DNA of 64,000 nucleotides from Macrolepiota albuminosa (Eukaryota; Basidiomycota; Agaricomycetes; Agaricales; Agaricaceae). The position numbers and the translations under genes were made by a program. Under the pieces are notes generated by a model, which did no database searches, was not told the origin of the DNA, and worked only from the letters and a program-made list of their open reading frames with translations. This document shows, in pieces, positions 52,411-62,519 of this stretch. Each line of letters opens with the position of its first letter. The first letter of the stretch is position 1. Location: contig JAMWFC010000117.1 of the NCBI GenBank assembly GCA_027475525.1, forward strand, positions 4,946,183 through 5,010,182. Direction: 5' to 3'.

Positions 52411-53295
52411 TCAAGACGATGTAGCCAAACCCACGCGACTCATGCCTCTCTTGACAACCCTGAAATAATAAGTAGCACGTTCCAAGCCACCCAGGTTTTC
52501 TGTTTGCTGAAATTCGACATGTCGGGTAATCACACTACTGCGCTGATGTGCAAGTGAGTAACACATGAACGTTGCAGGAGCAAATCCGGAACGCCCAAAG
52601 TCGATGACATACAAATCTCGACCTGGCACGGTCATAAGGAAATTGTCCAGAGCGAGGTCATCATGATAAAAGCAGATAGGATCGGCAGACAGATTCACGG
52701 AAGAAGCCTGAAGGAATTTCAATGCCTACATTGTCCCACAATCAGTATAGTATCTTTCATGTTTTTTTTCGCGCAAAGCAACCCTTCCTTACATTGTTGA
52801 ATTGAAAGTCCATTTGTTGGACGGATTCATATGTTGGTCCCCGACCATCCCGCCAGAAGCTATGAAACATCGCACCACCCCCTACCGGCCCAATCCTTCC
52901 ATCCTCGGGGCGTGGCAACGTTATAAGCCAATGAATCGCCTCCACGATGCGAGGAACATCCGCTTCGGTGGCATGTACACTTTCTACATACTCCATGACG
53001 ATGTAGCCCCCTGAAGGCGATTCCCAGGCGTCATACACTTCTGCAACCTTGAACGGTGCGCTAGGATCACGCTTTGAATGATGATAGACGTAGGCTTGAG
53101 TACGAGCTTCGGCGAGAGTGACGTGTGGACCGAACTTGATGAGAGATGTATCAGAAGGTCTGTAGACATAATGAGGGTGCCACGTTCGTTCATTTTGAAC
53201 TGTTCGCGATAGTGAAGCTTGCAAAGCTCAATGAGCTCGTCGTGAGAAGGAAGGCCCGGGATTGTTTTGTATACAATGTCCGTAGAAATAGACAT
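52411..53295 (-). CDS. APH-type (aminoglycoside phosphotransferase-like) kinase with apparent frameshift
   Basis: This family has a protein-kinase-like fold and is expanded in fungi, usually with unknown substrates. Exons 53295-52793 and 52725-52411; the 67-nt intron is GT-AG. Motifs: VMEYVES hinge (about 53000), HDDLALDNFL catalytic loop and VIDFGRSGFAP metal-binding DFG (about 52670-52590), PTFM-like tail. The total exon length, 818 nt, is not a multiple of three. The start frame (MSISTDIVYKTIPG...) changes near 53165, where it should join HYVYRPSDTSLIKFG. One base may be missing there, by mutation or sequencing error. About 272 aa if repaired. Flanked by decayed transposons and the proteasome genes. 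Confidence 0.7.
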
Positions 53296-53570
53296 GAGTT
53301 ACTGAAGAAGGAGAACAACGCGTCACCTGTCACCGTCTTTGTACCCTTGGTTGGTCACACTACTGAGGGTACACTACACTAAGTACGCACTTGTACACTG
53401 ACTGAACTCGTACTTTGAATATAACGCTGTGATATTCTACGCATAAACGACGGTCTTACCCTATCTGCATAAAGTTGAAAATGTCCGGAACAGGGATCAA
53501 CGTACTTCCTTAAGCGCCTCCTCAAAAAAGAACAATATATTGATCAACAACCCACGCCCCGCACACACCA
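53296..53570. other. Intergenic region between kinase and RPN7
   Basis: 275 bp, no ORF of note. CACACTACTGAGGGTACACTACAC near 53356 resembles half of the copia LTR hairpin and may be an LTR trace. Confidence 0.4.
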
Positions 53571-55051
53571 CTAATAAAGCACCTTACTCAACCTCTGCAC
53601 CTCATTAAGCAACACATCCCCCTGGCGAATGACACTCTCGTACTGCGCGCTCTTCATCGAAGGACGCGTGGTTTCTACGACGCCATGGACCTTGTCGATG
53701 GACGCGTGCAGTCTGCCGGCTGCTATGAATCGCGATAGTTCGCTGTTGGTTCTACGACGCCATGGACCTTGTCGATGGACGCGTGCAGTCTGCCGGCTGC
53801 TATGAATCGCGATAGTTCGCTGTTGGTTGGTTGCATCGATGTCAGTATGAGGAGGAAGGAAGGGGAAGGGACGCACGTGTCGACAAACTCGACGCTGACG
53901 CCAAACGCACGGCTTAGAGACTCGAGCGTGAGGCTTCGGTAGCTCTCGAGGAGCTGTGTGTATGCGAGGATGCGCATCTCGCGGACGTAGAACCTTGCGT
54001 GGGGAGAGAGGATGCGCGAGGGGAGGAGGAGTGTTTGTTCGAGTGTCGCTGGGTCGGGTTAACGTGAGCATCAGCGTTGAGAGGGGAAGAGGGAGGGCTC
54101 ACCGAGGGCGAGGAAGAATTTATCGTAGTGGCAGTCGTAGAGGTTTTTGATGAGGTCGCCGAGGATGGGGAGGTCAGGGAGGACTTGGGTTACTTCTGGG
54201 GCGTTGATGATCTGTAGTGGAGAGTGGTTAGGTGATGGAGGCGCTGAGGGAGGGACGGACCTTTTTCTTGAGATCGACGCGGCCGAGGGTTAGTGCGTTG
54301 GCGACGACGGTGAGTGCGATAAAGTCGTTGTAGGGGAGGAGCTCGGTGGCGGTGAATGTGGAGAGTGCGTCGCAGAGGAGTTCGCCTGCGGGCTTGAATT
54401 GGCGGAGAGTGAGGAGGTGGAGGGCCGTGTATACTTTGAGGCGGTTGCGGCGGTCCCAGTCGCCGCCTTTTTCTATCAATCTGTGAGACGGTGAGATTGG
54501 ATTTGGCGAGACGGAGAAGAGACACACGATTCGGCTTTGGCGAGGGAGGAGGTGATGAGTGAGTTGTCGCCAAAGAAGAAGCCGATGCGTGCGAGGGTGA
54601 GGACAATGTCGATGCGCGAGCCGATGCCCGGGGTTTTGGCCAGCGCCAGGTTCTGCGCCTCGATTGCTCGGTCCTAGGCAGAGTCAGCGCGTGCATGCAG
54701 CAGACAGACACACGGCACCTTGTCTGCGATCCTCGTGAGGTAGTTGGCGCGTGCCTTGAGTGCGTCGGAGATCTCAGACTCGCCCTCGGTCTTGGTGGCC
54801 TCGTCGAGACGCGCGTCGAGCTCGGTGAGCTGTAGTGTGTTTTCTGCTTCCATCGACGAGAGGAGGGCGGGGTCGGGCGTGAGTGCGGTAGTTATGATCT
54901 TGTAGTACGGGGCCATTTGATCAGCAGAAATTGCTTTGGTGAGTTCAGTGCGGGCATTGGCGTGGAGATGTGCGAGGCCTGGCTGGGAAAGCGTAAACAG
55001 GTGCTGTGGGAGTGCGAGATTGGGGATCGGGAGCACGGCGTCGTCTGCCAT
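53571..55051 (-). CDS. RPN7: 26S proteasome regulatory subunit Rpn7 (PSMD6), 6 exons
   Basis: Rpn7 is a PCI-domain subunit of the 19S lid that deubiquitinates and guides substrates to the 20S core. Exons: 55051-54719, 54673-54528, 54480-54261, 54211-54103, 54048-53877 and 53742-53571. The introns are 45-54 nt except the last, and all are GT-AG with matching phase. The total is 383 aa, close to the usual 389. The N-terminus [19 protein letters not shown] is typical; the PCI part includes [18 protein letters not shown] and ends SKVLY. A 77-bp exact duplication (53673-53826) copies the last acceptor. Splicing to the nearer acceptor (exon at 53819) would hit a stop, while the distal one (53742) gives the normal protein. 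The duplication is probably an assembly artefact. Divergent from RPN6. Confidence 0.9.
53673..53826. repeat. Exact 77-bp tandem duplication (RPN7 last exon)
   Basis: 53673-53749 and 53750-53826 are identical and include the 3' splice site of the last intron. Confidence 0.9.
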
Positions 55052-55177
55052 TTGTCGTCGAGGGGGAAAGAGACGCGTGTGCGGAGCGGAGTTCGGAGTT
55101 GGATCGGGAGCACGGCGTCGTCTGCCATTTGTCGTCGAGGGGGAAAGAGACGCGTGTGCGGAGCGGAGTTCGGAGTT
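55024..55177. repeat. Exact 77-bp tandem duplication (RPN7 5' end/promoter)
   Basis: 55024-55100 and 55101-55177 are identical; the second copy also duplicates the first codons of RPN7. Confidence 0.9.
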
Positions 55178-55227
55178 GGCACACGCAGGGACGCGTCATC
55201 GAGACTTTTCCCACCCTTCCTTCCACG
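55052..55227. promoter_or_regulatory. Shared promoter between RPN7 and RPN6
   Basis: Only 176 bp separate the two ATGs, of which 77 bp are probably a false duplication (55024-55100 and 55101-55177), leaving about 99 bp. No TATA box or yeast-type PACE box (GGTGGCAAA) is seen. The two lid subunits are likely co-transcribed divergently from one region. Confidence 0.6.
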
Positions 55228-56981
55228 ATGCCCTCGCTCGCACAAGCAGAGGCCGCCGACGCCGCCCAGGCAGAGGCGCTGTACAAGCAGATCCTCAGTG
55301 ACGCATCCACGTCGCCCGATGTCGCCGAGACTGCACTCGTCAAGCTCGGCGCGCTGTATCGCGACCAAAAGTCAGTCTTTGCGTCTTCTTGCGCGCCGTC
55401 CGTTGACCTCGCCCGCCCAGCAATGCCCAGGGTCTTGCAGACGTCATAACCTCATCACGCGCATTCATGTCCTCCACCGCAAAAGCCAAGACCGCCAAAC
55501 TCAGTGCGTCTCCCAATCTCTCTCTTGTCCTCACATGCTGACCCCCCGCAGTCCGCACGCTCCTCGACTATTTCGCGGCAATCCCCGACTCCACCGCGCT
55601 CCAGATATCCACCCTCCAAGACAACATCGCATGGTCCAAGCTCGAGAAACGTATTTTCCTCAAACACTCGCTCGAATCCCGCCTCGTCGCCCTCCAGCTC
55701 GACGCCGGCCACTTCCGTCAAGCCCTCGCAATGATCGACGGTCTCCTACCAGAGCTCAAACGCCTCGACGACCGCATGGTTCTCACCGAGGTCCATCTCC
55801 TCGAGAGCAGAGTATACCGCGGTGTCGCCAACCTCGCAAAAGCAAAGGTCCGTCCATGCCCCGTCCTTGTTTCTCATACAACCACACACACCCACACAGG
55901 CAGCACTAACATCCGCGCGCACCGCCGCCAACTCGATCTACTGCCCCCCGCCTCTCCAATCCGCACTCGACCTCCAATCCGGCATCCTCCACGCTGAAGA
56001 TAAAGACTACACCACCGCCTACTCGTATTTCTTCGAGGCCTTTGAGAGCATGTCCGCACAAGCAGACGACGCTGCTCTCGGCGCGCTCAAGTACATGCTT
56101 CTATGTAAAGTAATGCTCAACCTCGTGAGTCCGATACATGGAATCCCGAATCATGATCATGACACCCCCGTGCAGCCGGAAGACGTCACGAGTCTACTGA
56201 GCATCAAGCTTGCGCTCAAGTACGCTCAGCTCCGCGAGGTAGAATCCATGCGCGCTATCGCGCTCGCGCACCAGGCGCGGAACCTCGCGGACTTTGAACG
56301 CGTGTTGAAAGAATACAAACACGGTGCGCATCGTGTGCTCTCACTCACAATTACTTACACCTGTAATACACAGAACTCTCATCGGACCCGACGATCCGCT
56401 CACACCTCGCAGCGCTATACGACACACTACTCGAACAGAACCTCCTTCGGATCGTCGAGCCTTATTCCGTCGTTGAGATTGCGTATGTAGCCGAGATGGT
56501 CGGACAGGGTCAGGGAAGGCAGGGTGTCGAGTCGAGCCTTATTCCGTCGTTGAGATTGCGTATGTAGCCGAGATGGTCGGACAGGGTCAGGGAAGGCAGG
56601 GTGTCGAGCAAAGTGTGTCTTTTTTTTGCCTCTATTGTATTCTCATTTCATTGCGTTTACGAACGTAGGTTATCACAGATGATACTTGATAAAGTCCTCC
56701 ATGGTGTACTAGATCAGGGCAGGGGATGCCTCATCCTCTTTAACGAGCCCGAATCAGATGTGAGCTTCCCTCCTTCCCTCCCCCCCTCCTCCTTCTTCGG
56801 CCGTACTCAGTACTCATGGGACCCCGTAGAACTCGTATGGGACTGCGATCGATACGCTTGCGCAGTGGGCAAGGTCGTAGAGTCGCTTTATGCCAAGGTC
56901 TGTGTCTGTTGTTTCGTGTCCCTACTCTCTCTGTGTGTTGATTGCTGATCGTGGATGTATTAGACTGTGAAGATCTCGTAG
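55228..56981 (+). CDS. RPN6: 26S proteasome regulatory subunit Rpn6 (PSMD11), multi-exon
   Basis: Rpn6 is the PCI lid subunit that clamps the lid to the base and core. Exons 55228-55370, 55421-55503, 55552-55847, 55900-56124, 56176-56323, 56374-about 56610, 56669-56759, 56830-56897 and 56964-56981. Phases match up to exon 6. Family blocks: [121 protein letters not shown] and [12 protein letters not shown] 77-bp exact duplication (56454-56607) breaks exon 6 and is probably artefactual. The exon 6/7 splice is uncertain, and exon 8 (68 nt) is one base short, so small sequence errors or mutations remain. Stop TAG at 56979-56981. Confidence 0.85.
56454..56607. repeat. Exact 77-bp tandem duplication (RPN6 exon 6)
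   Basis: 56454-56530 and 56531-56607 are identical; it shifts the RPN6 frame, since 77 is not a multiple of three. Confidence 0.9.
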
Positions 56982-57399
56982 ATGGGTGTGGCGTGGTGTG
57001 GCGTAGTGGCGTGATGGTGTGGCAGAGGGCCGAGGTGGTGTAGTGGGTAATGCAATGCTGATAATTGATGTGTCTTTGTGATTGTATTTGCTTTTGGATG
57101 GGGTGAGGGTGGAGAGATGTTTTACTTCTTTTTTGTGGAGGTTTGAGTAGGCTGGAGTGATGGTTAATTTTTGCTTGTTGTTTTAGTGTGGAATTTAAAA
57201 AAAATTGTGGAGATGAGGGATGGAGGGAAGATTTTTTTTTGTTTTTAGGTATCTGTTTCAAAACAAATGGATATTACACAATAAGTGATATTTAAATAAT
57301 GTGATCTTAACTAATTATATCATCAATTTTTTTTTGCATTTGTATAGTTAATTTCATGTTTTAACTGATTTTATTACAATATAAGCCAACAATACTTTG
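56982..57399. other. Gene-free, AT-rich downstream of RPN6
   Basis: G/T-rich then AT-rich sequence with T and A runs; probably the RPN6 3' region followed by decayed repeat. From about 57250 onward CpG is almost absent. Confidence 0.45.
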
Positions 57400-57884
57400 C
57401 AACTCTGTTTACACTTTTTTGAATTCAGCTTTTGGCTCCCAATTCTTAGCATTAGCTTCTCAGCTACTTTTCTCTTGCTTTATATAGTCATGCAGATAGA
57501 ATACTGATGCAATAATGTTAAGTAAGCTGTGTTGGAATTATTTGATAAAAGACCACCACACATACCAAGTACTGGCCACCCTCCAAACTCTTCATACTCA
57601 TTACATATGCTTTGTTTGGCCACCCTGGCCAAAGAGCATTGTCCATCACACATGCATCTATAAAGAGAACATTATCCAGACAGCACCCTCAATTGATTAT
57701 ATGAGACTTAGGAAAATCCAGAGTTTTCCTCCTTTGCTTGTGTAATCACTTTTTGAGGCAATTTCCAAGTTTTTGCTGTTTTGTTGTTCTTTACACTTGT
57801 TTTCCATGTGTCTGAGGCCCCAGAAGCAAGACTTGTTTGTTCTCTTTAAATCTTTTTTTTGCCCAGGTAAGTAGTTATTATGAT

Positions 57885-58209
57885 TGTTGAACATTGTACT
57901 TTTTACTCATCATATTAATCACAGACACTTCTGTACAAGGTCGCTCTTGCATTGTCATGATTACAATGGTGCATTGTCTAATATAAAACATATATAAACA
58001 GACAACTAGTAGATAGCATCCTCAGTTGCTGATACTGAACTGAGGGTGAGTTATTTAGTAGTAAACATATATAAACAGACAACTAGTAGATAGCATCCTC
58101 AGTTGCTGATACTGAACTGAGGGTGAGTTATTTAGTAGTGTATTGAACCACTGACTATACTGTAGAATTATCTCTGATTGATATTATTCTTAGGGTATAG
58201 ATTCTAACA
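57885..58209 (+). mobile_element. Solo copia LTR inside L3
   Basis: TGTTGAACATTG...GATTCTAACA with target duplication ATGAT (57880-57884, 58210-58214). TATATAAA near 57990 precedes the hairpin at 58020-58045 by about 30 nt. It is 325 bp, or 248 bp without the probable artefactual 77-bp repeat. Confidence 0.85.
57986..58139. repeat. Exact 77-bp tandem duplication (in a solo LTR)
   Basis: 57986-58062 and 58063-58139 are identical and include the LTR hairpin (58020-58045, 58097-58122). Confidence 0.9.
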
Positions 58210-58298
58210 ATGATATTGTTAGTATATACTCTAATATACTTTAGATCTCCCTCTGTCAGCTGTGTGACTAAGCTATAGCCTGGAGAGGTTTTTCTTAC

Positions 58299-58485
58299 AA
58301 TCTGCATACTTCATGATGCAATAACAATCCAGCTTGCAGTTGGGGCACACTGTAGCATACACCTGATCTTGTGTGAGACAATGTCTCAATATTCACTCCA
58401 CAAGCTATTCTGACTTGAAAAATCAAACTTTCTGCCATGTCAATGCTAGGCTGTACCTTAGTATCTGCAGCATAGTCCTTGGAAA
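58299..58485 (-). pseudogene. Unidentified coding remnant shared with 13773-14044
   Basis: Minus strand matches the plus-strand 13.8-14.0 kb segment, including ACGVxIETLSHTRSGVCYS or, in another frame, a CPNCKLDC cysteine cluster. Internal sequence of the L3 parent element is the likeliest origin; family not recognised. Confidence 0.45.
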
Positions 58486-58920
58486 TGTCAGGGGACTCCT
58501 CATTTCTTCCTTTTCTCACTCCTTATCTCTTCACTCTCCCTTCATTCATTCTTTTATTTCTTCTGACATTATTTCATTTTACTGTTTCTATTCTTTTAAC
58601 ACTATCTGTTAGTACTACACTCAGCTCTTGAGGTGCTCTGGTTCTTTAGCTACCATTCAGACAAGTGTGGGCCCCTCAGCATCACTTCCAGACTGCTTAT
58701 ATAAGCCAGAGTTTGCCAGAGTTTGCCCCTTATTTGTGCAATTGTTTGTGTAGGCAATTTTTGAGTTTTTAAGGTTTTGTTGTACTGTACAGTTGTTTCC
58801 CATGCTTCAGAGGCCCCATTGTTTGTGTAGGCAATTTTTGAGTTTTTAAGGTTTTGTTGTACTGTACAGTTGTTTCCCATGCTTCAGAGGCCCCAAAGCA
58901 TCCAACCTGGCATAGGGAAT
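58486..58920 (+). repeat. Truncated L2 LTR
   Basis: Starts TGTCAGGGGACTCC and follows L2 to GGGAATCCCTAG, then breaks into gypsy-like coding sequence. Contains one of the 77-bp duplications (58741-58894). Confidence 0.75.
58741..58894. repeat. Exact 77-bp tandem duplication (in an L2 copy)
   Basis: 58741-58817 and 58818-58894 are identical. Confidence 0.9.
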
Positions 58921-59111
58921 CCCTAGGGCCCAACCAAGAAAGACAAAGAATGTCTGGCTACATATGTGAAGGTGGGAGGCTATGATGCATGGACTCTGTG
59001 GGGCTTAGGAAGTACCACAACTGGCATGACCCCCAGTTTTGCCAGGAGCATGACTTGGCTGTTCATTAGCTTGAACAACCTATCACTCTACAACTGGGCA
59101 CTGTGGATAGC
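58921..59111 (+). pseudogene. Gypsy-like aspartic protease remnant
   Basis: Plus strand: YVKVGGYDAWTLW then GSTTTGMTPSFA, followed one frame over by LEQPITLQLGTVDS. This resembles the retropepsin region of agaricomycete gypsy elements, where DSGSTTTGMTP is usual; here the catalytic Asp-Ser is replaced by Gly-Leu. It is cut by repeat N at 59112. Confidence 0.5.
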
Positions 59112-59841
59112 TGTAACAAAGTTACAGAGTGTAAGAGCTTAGTATTCATGCTTCACAGAATCTGACCAGTCTGGTCTATTGATGCTATGTAGAGTAATAC
59201 AAAAATAAGCTGCTTAATAAGCAGCAAGTACATAAATATTTATAATAATGTAATTAAAATTATATTATAATAAATATAATATAATTTTATCTATGCCTAC
59301 TGTAAGGGCAACCTCTGGAGGCTGTGGCTCAGTCACACAGCTGGCAGAGGGAGATCCAAAGTGTATTAGAGTATATACTGACGATATCATAATAACAACT
59401 CACCTGGCAGAGGGAGATCCAAAGAGAACAAGTCTAGGGATTCCCTATGCCAGGTTGGACACTTTTGGAGCCTCTGAAGCATGGAAAACAACTGTACAGT
59501 ACAACAAAACCTTAAAAACTTGAAAATTGTCTAAATAAACAAGTGTACAAATAAGGCAGGAAAACTCTGGCTTATATAAGCAGTTTGGAAGCAGTGCTAA
59601 AGGGCCCACACTTGTCTAAATGATAGCTAAAAGACTAGAGCACCTCAAAGGCTGAGAATAGTAATAACAGATAGTGTTGAGAGAATAGAAACAGCAAAAT
59701 GAGAGAATGATAGAAGAAATAAAGAAATGAATGAAAGGAGAGTGAAGGAATAGGGGGTGAAAGAAGGAAGAAATGAGGAGTCTCCTGACACCTACTAACT
59801 AAAAGCTATGTGGCCATGGCCACATAGTGCACTATGCTACA
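59112..59841 (+). mobile_element. Repeat N, interrupted by an L2 solo LTR
   Basis: N is about 210-235 bp, starts TGTAACAAAGTTACA (self-complementary) and ends TATGCTACA. A CTATGTGGCC/GGCCACATAG palindrome lies near the end, and the middle is very AT-rich. Here L2 (59301-59791) sits inside it. No matching target duplication around this copy; the copy at 61331 has one. Confidence 0.65.
59301..59791 (-). mobile_element. Solo L2 LTR
   Basis: 491 bp, TGTAAGGG...CCTGACA on the plus strand, with target duplication CCTAC (59296-59300, 59792-59796). This complete copy defines the L2 ends. Strand is given for the TGTCAGGGG-first reading. Confidence 0.9.
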
Positions 59842-60998
59842 CATCCCCTAATCAGACCAAATTATGGTCTCAAAATACTATGACAGTTAGGTTATCAATA
59901 AGCCAGGAACAGAGGCTATGGGAGAGTCCCCAGGCTCCTGGAATAGATTGGCAGTTGCGTTGTCTATATTGTAGTCAAGAAGGTCATCTTCAGATACAGG
60001 CTCATGTGAGGTGCCCAAAGGCCCTGCCTGAGGCAGGGAGTTGTCATAGTCCCATTGTGGAGACAGTGTGAGAGTAAAGTCAAAGATTGGACCTGGAATA
60101 GGTTCTTGGGGCTTAAGAAGATCCCCATTATCAGATGGGTAGTGGCATGTCCAAAGTTTACAGGTATGAATGTCTTGCCCAATAAAGAGATAACTTCCAT
60201 TTTAGAATGCTTTGTCCAAAGCATGATGACTCTCCTGCTGCTGAAGCAGTAGGCATTGACAATTGCCAATGGTGGCCTCACGTTATCCATTCCACTCAAC
60301 AAGGGACTGGCAAGTCCCATAATGATCAAGGCATTGCAGCCTCTTGTTGTCAATCTCAGTGGCTTCTTGCTGTAGCCGGTTGTAATACTGGGGAACTTGA
60401 ATATGAGGTGCAGTGGAGCCTGGAAGATACAATGTGGGAGCTGCATTAGGCTTGCACTAAGTTGGCTGCTCTGGACTGGTACTTGGAGTTGCATGGCATG
60501 AAGCATCCTGCACAGTTGCTGAGGAAGGACAGAGTGCATGGAGCCAAGTGAGGGTGGCAGATTGGCAGCCAAATGGGGAAATGCTGATGTAATCAGTGGT
60601 GATGGTATTCCTGACTTTGAATTTCTTTTTTGTCATTCAACTATGTACATGTCCCACTATAATGTCTTTGTCCCAGCAGGAACAACACTATTCAAGAGAT
60701 AATCAGAGCTCATAGAGCTCTGGTGCTGAAGGAGAGTTGAGAAAGACAATACTGCAACAGCAACAAGGAGGTATGGGAAGCTTCTTTGCATACTCTCAGA
60801 TACAGCAAGGATACAGACAGGGGCAGATGCCCATGTTTTTTATGCCAATGCTGGTATTCATAGGCCAGCAGGCAGCAGGGGCAGGTCAAATTGGCAAATG
60901 ATGATGCCTCAGGGCATGATGATGCTGCCAATGCAGCCCTGACAGCAAATGGGAGAGCTGGCACAGGGGCAGACACAGAGCATAGCAAGTCATCAGCC
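59842..60998 (-). pseudogene. Unidentified degraded coding region
   Basis: On the minus strand one frame stays open around 60130-59870 with acidic, Pro-rich sequence (PQWDYDNSLPQAGPLGTSHE, SEDDLLDYNIDNATANLF). Upstream frames are broken. CpG-poor. No domain was recognised; an internal part of an old retroelement is likely. Confidence 0.35.
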
Positions 60999-61325
60999 TG
61001 TCAAGGGACTCCTCATCTTTTCTCTCTTTGGCTCCTTATTCCTTCACTCTCTTTGCATTCATTTTCTTATTTCTTCTGTCATTCTCTTATTTTACTGTTT
61101 CTATTCTTTCAACACTATCTGTGTCAGGGGACTCCTCATTTCTTCCTTCTTTTGCTTCTTATTTCTTCTGCTCTCCTTTCATTTATTCTCTTATTTCTTC
61201 TGACATTATTTCATTTTACTATTTCTATTCTTTCAACACTATCTGTTAGTACTATTCTCAGCCCTTGAGGTGCTCTGGTTCTTTAGCTACCATTCAGACA
61301 AGTGTGAGCTCTTCAGCACTGCTTC
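60999..61325 (+). repeat. L2 inserted in L2, truncated
   Basis: 60999-61121 is the start of one L2 copy (TGTCAAGGG), broken within CACTATCTG. There a second L2 copy starts (61122, TGTCAGGGG) and runs to 61325, where the LTR of element G begins. Confidence 0.7.
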
Positions 61326-61330
61326 TGTTA

Positions 61331-61538
61331 TGTAACAAAGTTACAGTTGAAGTGAGCTCAGGTTCACACTACACAGAATCAGACCAGTCTGGTCTATTGA
61401 CAATGTAGTATAAAACAATAATAAGCTGCTTAGTAAGCAGCAAAGGTAAACTATTTATAATATGTTAATATTAATATTATATTGACTACAAGTAAGTAAA
61501 AGCTATGTGGCCAACACCACATAGCGGACTATGCTACA
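61331..61538 (+). mobile_element. Repeat N copy with target duplication
   Basis: 208 bp, TGTAACAAAG...ATGCTACA, flanked by TGTTA (61326-61330, 61539-61543). The 5-bp duplication and TG...CA ends fit a solo LTR or very small LTR element. No coding capacity. Confidence 0.8.
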
Positions 61539-61790
61539 TGTTAGAACTCTATATGCATACATCAATATTATTCTCAGTCAAGGTATAAATGACTATATTC
61601 AAGTATCTATATGTGTATGTCAATATTATCTAGCATATGGTATGAGCATTGTATTCAAACAATAACTATGGTTGACTCATCCTCAGTCAAGGTATAAATG
61701 AGTGAGGGCATTATACTGTAAAGTGACTTGTATATATATGTCTGGTGATGGTCAAAGGGTAATGGACAAAGAGAAATGAGACAAAGGTAC

Positions 61791-62308
61791 TGTAAGGGTG
61801 ACCTCTAGAGGCTGTGGCTCAGTCACACAGCTGGCAGAGGGAGATCCAAAGTGTATTAGAATATATACTGACAATATCAAGGTAGCTACTCACCTGGCAG
61901 AGGGAGATCCAAAGAGAACAAGTCTGGGGATTCCCTATGCCAGGTTGGACGCTTCTGGGGCCTCTGAAGCATGGGAAACAACTGTACAGTACAACAAAAC
62001 CTTAAAAACTCGAAAATTGACTAACCAAACAAGTGTGCAAACAAGGGAGGAAAACTCCGGACTTTAGAAGTCAGAAAGGCAAACTCTGGCTTATCTAAGC
62101 AGCCTGGAGCGGTGCTGAAGGGCCCACACTTGTCTGAGTGATAGCTAAAGAACCAGAGCACCTCAAAGGTTGAGAATAGTACTAACAGATAGTGTTGAAA
62201 AAGTAGTAACAGCAAAATGAGAGAATGATAGAAGAAATAAGGAAGTGAATGAAAGGAGAGTGAAGAAATAAAGAGTGAAAGAAGAAAGGAATGAGGAGTC
62301 CCCTGACA
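61791..62308 (-). mobile_element. Solo L2 LTR inside copia G LTR
   Basis: 518 bp, TGTAAGGG...CCTGACA, with target duplication GGTAC (61786-61790, 62309-62313). Full-length L2. Confidence 0.9.
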
Positions 62309-62519
62309 GGTACATAGGTTGGCCCTGGCCTTGAGTGTGATGTTCTTGGTGCACGTCACAGTTGTTCCAACACTCCTCCTCACCAAGAACATTACTCTGT
62401 CATAGCTCCTCCTCATATGAGTTGTGGCTATTGTAGGCCTAGTAGGTTTCGGAGTCGGATGAATTGTGGGCTTGGCAGTGCTTTTGTGACCAGGTTGGCA
62501 ACATTGTATTTTGTGTTTG

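Larger units (their letters stand above)
57400..58298 (+). repeat. L3 repeat (L2-related LTR), inverted partner of 14-kb copy
   Basis: CpG-poor; matches 14045-14650 in reverse and ends TTCTTACA. It is similar to L2 in its last third (GTAAGTAGTT...GATCTCCCTCTG). A solo copia LTR interrupts it (57885-58209). The neighbouring 58299-58485 is shared with the 14-kb copy and may be internal sequence of the same element. Confidence 0.65.
61326..62372 (-). repeat. 3' LTR of copia G with two nested insertions
   Basis: Net length about 311 bp after removing N (61331-61538 plus TGTTA) and L2 (61791-62308 plus GGTAC). Minus strand: TGTTGGAAC...GAGTTCTAACA. Hairpin at 61681-61707 (one mismatch), TATATATA about 29 nt before it on the minus strand, truncated hairpin copy at about 61571-61597 followed by a second tail copy. 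Confidence 0.85.

Noticed and set aside
61003..61268. Ser/Phe/Leu-rich ORFs at 61.0-61.3 kb as small membrane proteins
   Set aside because: They are translations of pyrimidine-rich L2 LTR sequence and recur wherever L2 occurs.
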